A stretch of DNA of 64,000 bases from Hydractinia symbiolongicarpus (taxonomy: Eukaryota > Cnidaria > Hydrozoa > Anthoathecata > Hydractiniidae): contig NC_079884.1 in assembly GCF_029227915.1 (NCBI RefSeq), positions 23,684,001-23,748,000 on the forward strand. The letters run 5' to 3'. The notes beneath the pieces are model-generated. The model saw only the letters and a list, made by a program, of their open reading frames with translations. It searched no databases and was not told where the DNA came from. Made by a program: the position numbers and the translations under genes. Numbering within the stretch: position 1 is the stretch's first letter; each line of letters begins with the position of its first letter. Of this stretch, positions 49,901 through 61,300 are shown piece by piece.

Positions 49901-52900
49901 CTTTTTTATTTATTGAAAAAGTCACTTAACCTACTTAAATTGCCAAAAAATTTCAATCATGCAACTTATTTTGTTAACTATACTCTGGGGTGATAATTTT
50001 TAACCAAAAGGTAATTATTAACACAATTGAATATGATGCAAGCATGTGTGCAGTAGGAGTTTTTATCCAACTTAAAGCCGTCACTGTTAAAAAGAAAAAA
50101 AGACATGCAGTGACGTAACTAAAAAGAAGATTTTTTGTCGTTGAAAAACTTTATACTCGTTTTAGATTAATATATTTGGTAACCATCTAGGAGTTTGATT
50201 TTATTCGTTTGTAACTTAGGTAGTGAGTAAAACTAATTTTTTGGAAAAAGATTAAATGATATTGGAAAAGTCAACTTGAGACAAGATCAGTTGCCAGATT
50301 GGAAATAGATGCTCGTTTTTATTCTAAAAAATATGACGGATACATGTAAACAAACCAGGGAACTTAATTAAAATTTTCTTTTGAGTATTTTGATCGCCAA
50401 CGGTTTATCATTCCAAAACGAAGGTTTATTTTTTATTAAACGAAACCCGTTGATATAGAACTTATTGCCAGTTTTTAACAAAACAAAAACTCGTACAATT
50501 TTTGAATCATCAACAGGCGATTTACTTTGTAGTTCATTAGGATTTTATTAACTCTACAGGCTGTGAAGATTTTTTAAATTTGTCACCCGTTTCACTAAAT
50601 TTTTTTCTTCTATTTTGAATCACAATGCGCGGACCTTTGTATTTTCAACTTCTCAATGTATTGGCAAAGTGATAGTATATGAACCAAGTCAACTCACCTA
50701 CCTAACTCGTCCTGGACTGAGAAAATTTAACTTTCAAGAGCGGGTTCCTTTATATGAAATAAAGTTTAATAGTAATATGTGGAGTTGATAATTTCTTTCA
50801 TGCTAAACTGAAGCCACAAAAAAATCAACTTGACTCACAGAACATCAAAAGTTTGTTTGATGTGAGACGTGCCACATACTAATGATAAAAATGTATAGTT
50901 TCACGCATCTTCGATCTATTACTTTTGAGCCTTGGTGACGTAAGTTGATGACATAATGTATTAAAAAAAAAAAATTAAAGAAGCAGTTATGTATTTTTAC
51001 AAGCAATTGAAATTTCAAAATGGAGTAAGAATGCTTATGAAAAGTACTTTTTAGGCTCAAAATATGCTTATTTGAAAAAAAAATTGCATTTGAATTTTAA
51101 ACATTAGTAATTATATAAAGAATAAAACAAAAACATAAAACATTTTCGTAGGCTTCATATAATGCTTAGCATATGCTTAAAAAATGACCAAATTTAAACC
51201 TACGGATGCTTATAAATGACATGCTTATAAAAAAACAACAACATGTATTTAACAACGACAAAACTGCACAAAAAAAGGAAATTATAAAACATTTGGAGAT
51301 TCTCCTGTTTCTTAAAAAGCCACTTGTAGCTAGCTACCTAGAATGAATGTAAAATAAAGTTTAAATAAAAAATAATATTTGCGGTAACAAAACATTTTTA
51401 CATGTAAACACACACTGGGAGGTAGAAACGAAGGAACTAAAGTTAGATTTTCTCATTGATTTCATTGAAGTAATCATTTCCATTTTGCTCAATTAGAGCA
51501 ATGAGTTGAATCAAGTGTATTCATTATTGCAAATTCAGAATCAATGCTTGCGGTTTTTTTTGCGAAACGTTTTTAAATACGTGCGCATATCAAATTATTC
51601 ATTGCATTAGATGTGAGTCAGTTGGTCGAGACATTCTTACGGTAAGATGGCTTAGTATGTCATATTTTTGTATTTTTTTTGTAATGTATGTCTAAAAAGT
51701 TCTAATGACAAGACTGTCTAAACTTGTAGGTTATGAATAGAATCAATTATTGAATAATGAAAGAGAAACTTTGGTAAACCCCTTTAATCCAACTATGTCT
51801 CTTTTGCTAAAATTCATTTGAATTTTCTATTGTTTGGACCATTTCCGCCCATTTGTTGGAAATCAATCAAGGGCGCTATTATTATATTTATAAATTTTGA
51901 TGTTAAAAGACGATTCTTTTAGTATGGTAATTGACGCTATATTATTTTTACATTGTTTAAACTTTTAATTATTAGAGGTCTCACAAAATGTTAAAAATAT
52001 TCAACTGGGTCTTGTGGAACTAAAAAATATGGCGTTATATGGTTTTGTGAAAATAATTTCCACTAAGCAACGGTATTTAAAAGTGTTTAAAATATGTAAA
52101 ATAGCGTGCTCTTCAATTTAACCTAACACTATTTGTTAAGAACTAAATGTAATTACCGAAATTAGGAAATCGGTAATGTAGTTTCTGATCCAATCGAAAC
52201 TCAACTACTTGTAACAACAAAGGTCTATTTGAGTTTGTTACAGCTATATTTAAAACTTTGACTAAAAAAGGTTAGGAAAAAATCAATAAAAACTAACACG
52301 AACTAAAAATGAAAGTTTCAAATAAATTTGTTTTTGAGTTAATGATAACTTTCCATCACAGTTCTCTTTGTCTTCAGTCCTTTTTTAATGATAGATGTCT
52401 TTTTGAAATTAAGTTGTAAAACAGTAAAACTAAAAAAACACAGGAAAGAATAAAAAACTAGGAAGCAACGAATAACAAAAAACATTTTCCTTCTGAGAAC
52501 CCCCCCCCCCCTCCACACACACACATACACACACACACAACCTGATCGCTTTAATCATTCAATCATTCATTGTTACCCTGGGTAAAATAAATAATAATGT
52601 TACTCCTCCACTTTTCTAATTGGAAAACACATGACGCATAGTTCGCCCTACATGGGACAGACAAAGTGTAAATAAAAATGGCAAAACCAAAGTTAAGGCA
52701 TGGCAACTGCGTCTCAAAAATACACTAAACCACTAGAACATATGGTGAATATCAAATAGAATGGCAGGTGGTCTCTATGTTATGCAAATGTTCGCATTAG
52801 ATATGTTAACAATGCCAGTTTTGTTTTATACATTAAAAATACTATATAGTTTTTATGTTCATAAATAAACACGAATTCTTATATCCAGATAATCCTTGTT

Positions 52901-55900
52901 CACGTAGAATTAAGTTTCTACTTTTCTATTTCCAAATGAAATGCATATAACTTAAAACCTCTCACAAAGATTAATTAAAATGCTTATAAATTATAAATGT
53001 AACTCAAAGCGATCTGCATTCGTGGCTCGTGAAATATTTATGAAGGACATACCACACAGTAGCTGCTATTTTGTGTTCAGCTCTATCGTTTCATTTTGTA
53101 TTATGGTAGAGAAATTAATTGACTTTGTGAATATCCATCTTTCTTTTTACTTACGGAAGAATTATTTATTTATAAAAAAAATAAATCAAAAAATGGCGAA
53201 AAAGAAAAAAAAGGCGAAAAGAAAAAAAATATATAACAGATCGCAATAAATAAGTAAATCAAATAATACCTTTCCTAAAAAAAACTTATTATTGAATTAT
53301 TTTTTTATTATTTTTTTACTTAGCTATTTTTCTCTATTATAATTATCTTATTATTTTTAAACTCAATATATTTTATATTTAGTAGCAGGAAGAAAAAGTC
53401 CAATACCATTAAAACATAATTCAAATCACACAAAGATTTATGTGACCACCCGTTTTAATCAATATTCTTGCCATAAAAACACCAGCTGGTTTGCACAAGA
53501 TTTCTTATTATTACATCTTAAGGAGGTAGCTAGATGAGTCATAAATGGCTATTAATACACTATGTTACTGCATACATTATTTACCAACCAAGTTACTTGT
53601 GTTCATACCTAGTTGGACCTTAAAATCGCCAAGGGGCATAGCAGAATCAATGAATCGTAAATTCTTTAACATGTTTATCAAAACATCAAAATCTAGACGT
53701 TTGGACACTCTAAATAGGTTTTTCTGAAAGTGAACTGAGTTTCCTACAAGATTAGGTAGTCTCTCTACCCTACTGCGACTCTCGTTGCCTTTTTTATTGA
53801 AAAATCACGACTTTCCTGGGACAGAAAGGGTTAAAAAGAGAAATAAGACCTATCTACTTAAGAAGTAATTAGCTATTCAAATGGTGGTGTTGTTTTTTTG
53901 TGATGATTAATTTTGTTGTCACTTCGAGATCCTCACTTTTCAAACTGGCAGATCGGAACAGAGGCTTTTAAGGACGTCAAAATGTTTTCGTGGTGTTTCG
54001 TACTTGTTAGGAAAAAGAAAGACTGCATTCAATCGCTTCAGGAAAAAAGTTTCATTAACTGTAAACAAGAATTATTTTTCCAAATTAGTTTTAATGAGAC
54101 TATTTGCTTGAAAAATGGTCTTTTGTGTTTTTGTTTTCTTGACAAATAAATAACCCTTCTACACTTGATAAGAAAAAGGTATTATTACTTCGTTTGAAAA
54201 ACAGGACTGTGTCCCTATCTCTTATATGTGAGTGTCACCCGTGGTTCGGCATGTCGGTTGCTATGAAAATTTATCTAAAAAACAATAGAAGTAAATATAA
54301 CAAAAATAAAAATCATGCATAAAAAGTTTTTTTTAAAATCGAAATCAGATTTTAAGCTTTTTCATTTATTCTATTCATCTCTGCATATATAATATACAAC
54401 CAACATTATCTTCTTTCAAGAATTTGGATCAAACCATCTATGTTATTGCAAAACATGGCATCAATTTTCCTTGTCTTCATGATTTAATCTGTGATGAATT
54501 AAAAAGGAAATAAAAATATTACAAAGGGAAAATATAGATGTAGCAAAGAGAATACACCAATCATAATGCATCAAATCACGTGTGTTTATTTGCGCATGCT
54601 AGCTAAAACGGCATCTGTTTTTCTCGTTAAAAAGTATGATTAAAAATATTGCAAAATTACTTAAAATTCAACGTGTGAAAACAATACCATTTATCTGTTA
54701 AAAGCAATATCTCCCGCCTTCAACAAAAAGAATACGAGTAAGAAATATAAATATATAAAGATATAAAGAGGAAAAAGAAATACAAAAAGTTTCTATTAAC
54801 GAAGAAGGAATAGCAAGCACTGGTAATTAATATATTTTTCTTTATTTTTCTATATTTTTTATTTCTGTAAAATATTTAAACAACAAATGCACGATCTATT
54901 ACGGAAAACATAGCAGGGAGCATTTCAGTTTTGTTTTGTAGTTTTATAAAAGTTCAAAGAGATTTTCTTGCAATGAAATCCAGACATGTTATTTATGTTT
55001 TCAAAAACACTTTTCTATGAAACATCAGTAATTTCGTATATCTGCCTTTATATATGTTTATTTACTTTTATGCTGTACCGATTTTTATTTTCAGAAAATA
55101 AGTTTTATTGCATATATATTTCACTAGAAGAATGCTGTCTAGATTTTCTTGGTAGGCGATTCTGCATTTTGTCACGAGAGAGCTAAAAATCAAAATAAAC
55201 TTTAGTTGAAATGCCACACAGAAGGGAGACTTACATTAGTTTAGAGAAAGCAGGCTCAAGTGAGAGGTACGTTTTCAGTGAAAAAAGAAATCTATTTATA
55301 ACAAAACAGAACGAAGAAAAGACAATGATAAACTTTAGGCGTTGTTTATTTTTTATTCAAATTGATGTCGTATTATTTTTTTGGAACAGTAATTATGACG
55401 AATGCCAAGTTTTACGACCTTATCCGAGGCTTTTTCTTATCTGATGCATTTTCTTTAAAACTGAATAAAGGTTGTTTAAAATTTAAACAAGCTAAGAAAG
55501 CCGCAGAATACTGTATATTCATTGGAAATTTTGATTTACTAAATGACAAATTTCTTTTAAATTTTTATGCATGCAAAAAAAGGAAGCAAGAAAAAGCAGC
55601 ATTTTGTGTTATAGATCATTTTCTTGTTGTTAAATCTTTCATTACTTCTGGCAATCAAGAACTGCATAAATAATCGCAAAATATTTCATTTGCCGTCATG
55701 AGATAGTGTGAAGTGTACGTGTGACACGAGATGGTGTGACAATATCACACCTATTGATGACGTCATATGCAGGATGGCATTTTTCTGTATAACTAGTATA
55801 TATGTTTCCTTTAGTTTTGTCGTGCACGTGAAGAAAATATTGGCCAGAAAGTTCGGTTTAAAGTTTGTTTTTTCTGTAAATAATTTTATTGGTATGAGTC

Positions 55901-58361
55901 TGGGTGTACTTCATATAGAGACTGCTTTTAGTTTAAATTAATTTTAAAAGCTAACATTTCAGAAGAAAAGTGCGCATTGTAACACAAACATGTAAATAAA
56001 AGTATAATTAATTCCAACTGGCAAACAATTTTGAAGTTGTAAATGATCGATCATACATTTTTATGAATTATTTTGTTTGCAAATAAAAAGGTGATTTAGC
56101 ATCTCTATCACGTAATAGTCACGTGAACGTTAGCAATCATGCTCAAATTTAATTGGCCGGTCATTTTGCGATGGATAAACATTTCTAGGATATGCTATGC
56201 ATTATGATGTCAATATTAGGCAAGCCATATAAAGGAAAATGAATATAAAAAAATAAGTATATATATAGTGCATACTGCGTAAGAAAACAGATTTGAAACT
56301 GTCGTGAAGTTCTCCTAAAAAGGCGGGTATGGTATCTTCTGTTTGTCATAATTACAATGGCAGAATTTGACATTTTTTATTTTTATGCTTTTGTGGACGG
56401 TCGCGTATGTTTTATAAGATTGTTTATGATCTATCTTATCGAGACAGTGGTTTTGTGACTCGATTACTGGTATTCACACGCTATACTTGTCATATGTGTA
56501 AGTGTACACAAAAAACATTTGGTAATATTTTATTACCGGCTAATATAATTCATTGCGTGTTCGTGGTATTCAACTTGCTATAATAAACTTATAAAAAGAA
56601 TTATTTAAAAACTTTGTTTGAAGGTAAGAAAATGATTTTTTTGTTCATATATATTAAAACATCACTTCTTATTTTGTTTATTTATTAAGTATTTTTTAAT
56701 TATTTACTTAAAAAACAACAGAAACAAACAAACAAAAACAAAAGGGGACAAAAAAAGTGAAATGAGTCAATATAAATAAGTTATTTTTGGAAACTGTTTC
56801 ATCCAAAAAAAAAAAAAAAAATATGCACTTTTTTGTTTCTATAAGATACACCGTCCTTCTCACTACAAACTTATTTGCGTCTGTTTATTATTTGTTCTAT
56901 TTTTGTTTGACATTTACTCTATTCTAACTTATACTAATTGTATCTTTATAAACGCAGATAATAGATTTAACTGTCATGTTACGTAAGAAAGCAGCTTTTT
57001 TTAACACCCATTAGAAGAATGTTTTGACCTAGAATTGTTTCATGTCAATTTGAAAGCAAACATATTCAACAAAACATTTTTTGTCCCAGCCTCTTATATT
57101 TATAATAATAAATAACTTTTTGTATATTCTAAGGAAGTCTTATTATCAGAGAATTAGGTTTTTCTCACATAACACCTGTTGTGAGAGCTTTAACAAGGGA
57201 GATTATGCCGAACACCAGCAAAGTGTACAAATACTGCCTATGAACTTATTTCTGTGGTGCTAATACAATATATAAACATGTATATATATACATATATTAA
57301 AATCGTGTCGGTTTATATACTATTTTTTTAAAAAAAAGTAGAAAGAAAAAACGGAAATGAAAGATGGGCGCGTTGTTTAAATTTGATTCTTTAGTTGTTA
57401 TAAACTTTTAAATAGTTAACAGTATCATATCTATCAATCGAAACATAATTTTGAATTAAGATGTCCATCGATAAAATAGAATCTTTGTGCTTGTTCCGTT
57501 TCTTCTAAATTGTCAAAAAATCTATTTTTTCTTCTATAGGCCTTTTGAATACACATAGTTATTTCGTTAGCTAAAAAGGTTATGCGAAAAACGTTAAAAA
57601 GAGATTGAAGGTGTAGGTTATAATTTTACTACCTTGGAATTCTGATCGAAGAATTTACATTATAAGCACTACATGGTTCATTCTTTTATCACCGGTTGCA
57701 AACTCTTGGCATATGGTAGCATATGCTTTTGTTTACTAATTTGCGTGCGACCAAAAAATTGCATTGGCTTGAAGTTATGAATAAATTCAAAAGTCAATTG
57801 TAATTATTATTGTAAATACAAGGCTTCTTCTTTTGTTGTAAAATTCATGCCTTGCTCACGATTTGTTTTGTTGTTGTCGATTACATATGTTTTTTAGCAG
57901 CATCTGTCAAAGAGAAAACATAAAAAACACATTTGAAAAGGACATAATGAAACAATACAATTCGCCTTTATAGTATTGTTTACCATAAACAACAATGAAT
58001 ATGATAGTGGCACTACTTAATATGCCGTAATGTCTTCAAACAATGCTTCTGAAAGTGAAAATACACAATTACTCGAAACAATACGAAGCATATTCGACTC
58101 AACAGAACTATGAAATCTCTCGTTTATTATTTATGAAGTGAAAATAATTGCATTTTCCTTAGCGGATGTTTCATACATTGTTTTTTATATTAATACCATT
58201 TTGGGCATTCATCAGATGTTTTTTTTTTGTTTTTTGTTTTATTCTTCAATGAAGCTTTACCGTATGTGTTTCTATCAGGATTTTTTTTACATTTAAAGGA
58301 ATATTAAAAAAGTTATGTTATAAATAAATACTTTAGGTACTAAAAGTGTTCTCTCTTTTAG
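46918..58361. other. 11-kb region without a supportable gene
   Basis: After the 3' UTR of the secreted-protein gene (an AATAAA lies near 47380) I find no exon chain with domain content. Short frames such as 52980-53249, 54986-55186 and 55362-55673 have no recognisable motif and low-complexity composition. A repeated ATGCTTA word occurs six times in 51027-51230. This stretch could hold the regulatory DNA and untranslated exons of the downstream zinc-finger gene, or unrecognised non-coding RNA. Confidence 0.4.
52498..52542. repeat. poly-C then (CA)n microsatellite
   Basis: About 12 C bases followed by CTCCA and an interrupted (CA)n run. Simple sequence repeat. Confidence 0.9.
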
Positions 58362-58369
58362 ACTAAAAT

Positions 58370-61300
58370 ATGATTGTAGAAATGAAGAAAATAAACGAAA
58401 CGTCAACAAACGAGGTAAGATTTATATTTTGTTTTTTTTAATCGTTTTTTTTTTTGATGCATAAACTGCAATAATTTAAAGGTCTGATTTTAATTTACTA
58501 CCTGTTATACGCTTTTTTTATGAGCAATACGACATTTTGTGTAAAAGTTGCTCTCATTTTTAAAACATTTAAGCCACAGGTAGCTTATAAAATGCTACTT
58601 ATAAAAAAACGTGTATTTTAGAAACCCTGTAAAGCTAGGTATTTACAAGAGATAGTAGCAAACAAGTCGTCATAACACAAATTTGTTAAATAACCAGGTC
58701 ACACCAGACAAATTTCACGAGGTTATCTAGAATGATGAGACAAAAAAGTACCACTTAAATGAGTTTAGCCTAATGAATAAAAACCACTGAGGAATAAAAC
58801 TTGTTAAGAAGATTATACTAGGTTAATTATATGTGAGTTTGGTAATGAGACTAGTCGTTAGCCTGTGGAAAATTCAAAAGGATACGCCCGCCGCTGCTCG
58901 TAGCTTCGATTTCTTTGTTCACTTATTGACAGAAAGACATATGGCGATATTTAATGTATGTTAAACGAAAAATGACTGTGACCAGTAAAGTTAAATAATG
59001 CGAAAACTAGATACTAATTTGTGCGCAGTTTGAAAGCCATATTTTATTTGCCTGCAATCTAATGACTGATGTTTCACAGGCTATCGCGACTGTGAGATTT
59101 AATTTCAAAATTTTGTAGAGATTGGTAAATCAACAAGTGTGGAAGCGAAAAATAAAATATAAAAATGAAACACAAAACGGAAATCTTTACATTGCCTGCA
59201 CGTGTTTACACAAATGCCGAAGTGAATAAGCAGAATAATTAATATCAAGTGAAAAAAACAGCTATTGAAAAAAGCTTCGGTACAGCAGTTAAACAAACAA
59301 AAGCGTGAAAAAATGAGTTTTGTTGTTGTTGTGAAAGTTGGCATAATATAGCTGCAGAGCGGCATGAGCAATCATAAATATACGCCAATTCTAGCATAAT
59401 CGGTATATTTTTACACAGAGAATAACTAAATAAAACACTAAAAATACAAAGCATGAATATATAAAATAATATAATATGCACACAACAAAAAACAAATGGC
59501 ACTTTTGTATTGCATATTCTTGCCATTATAATAAAAATTACATCTGGAAAGTAGATAACATAATTTTTTATAATTATTGCCCTATCTAACTTTTCTTTCT
59601 TTCTTTCTTCCTTTCTTTTTTATTTTATTTTCATTTTATTTTATTCTCCTTTCATGGTATTTTTATTTCTTCAAAGCATTTAATTTACATAAGAAAAACT
59701 CACAACGAAGGCAAATTGGTTAAAAATTGGAGACGTCACTGAGTAACTAGACGTTTTGTGAGACCTCCAGGTTGGCTAAAGCGTTATTAAAATTCTAAGA
59801 TTTAACTGAATGCCAATGCGTCATGAATTCATAAAAAACACCCGATAAAAATAGCATTTGCGCACATAATGCAGGCGAAAACCAAAAAAGAACTTATATT
59901 AAATTTGTCAAAAGAATGCATGGTTGATACATATACAATGCTATATTGTGCATTAGTTATGTAATGTAGACTTCCCAAAGCTTATGCACCATCTTTAAGT
60001 TTAGGTTTAGAAGTAAAAATAATCCTTCGTAAATATAACAGTTTACTTGACAGTGTTAAAAAGGCATAAATTAAAACATGCCAAAAGTAATCTCTTTTAT
60101 TGTAATCTATTTTTAAAATGGGTTGAGTCTACTCTTTAGAATTAAGATATTCTTGTTCAAAATGATTGTGTTTTTTATCCACAGAAAAAAGATCGGTTGT
60201 GTGACACGAAACTTGCACACAGGAATCTTTTACAAAACACAAAAAGCTTTTCGAAGTTATTTATTATAACGCATTGTTTACAATTCTATCGAGACGAGAA
60301 AACAGATGTTCCTTTTAAGAACATTCAAACAGAAAATCTATTTGTTCGGCTGTTTCGCTGCACAATGCTGCATATTGAGAATTACACCATCTTCTATTTA
60401 AAATACCTGATTCATTAAGTTTTTGTTTACAATGTATTATGGGGAAAAGATTAGCTGTGACGAACAACGCAAGAAACGATATGACTCATGGGGGATTAGT
60501 TACCAGTCTTTATCGAGATTTTAGATTATTTTTTTAAATGGCTTGTCTCAAGAAACTCTTACGCTGTTAATGAAATTCATATATATTTATTGTATATCAG
60601 GCCTGACTTTCATTGTAAATATTTTTCATAATTATTAAACTTTTAAAGGACAATAATAATTCTAGATCAGCATCAAATTAGGCAGGATACGAACGCAGTG
60701 GTAAATTTTCTCTTTAAATCATCAACTGTTCTGTAGAATATTACACCTATAGTGCTTCTTCACTGGATCCAATTTTAACATAAGGGAGTTAACGTTATCA
60801 TTAAAAAGAATCTATTTTAGCAATCCTGCAGGCGTGAGAATTTACGCGGGATATTGTTTTATCATTGTGTTAGCGTCTACCAATATCATAATCGAAGGTA
60901 ATTCGAAAGAAGTATTTTGTTTTCATATGAATTGATTCACGTAAGAAGAAAATTTCCTCCTTTTTATCGCTTTGTTATTAAAAGCACACGTGTTCTGTTG
61001 TTTCGGTACAACAAATTTGAAGCATCTTAGGAAATCCTTATATTATCACCTTTTAAAAAGTATGAAATCGCATGTGTTTAATTCGTCTTCGTACCGTCTC
61101 AAAGGAAGCCAGATTTGTCAATCTTTAAAATTAGATATATGTCACCATGTCTTATGCGCGTCTCTTTGTGTAATTAAAAATAACAACGTTAATAATTTGT
61201 ATGCTGTTGAATTGCATGCGCATGCGCATGCGCATTAAAATTAAACAAAAATATTTAAAATAATACTATTATAATACAGTCATTCATAAGAGCAATTGCT

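Noticed and set aside
52980-53249. 89-codon frame ending in a lysine-rich tail
   Set aside because: The tail is poly-A-rich DNA read as Lys; no motif, no splice context.
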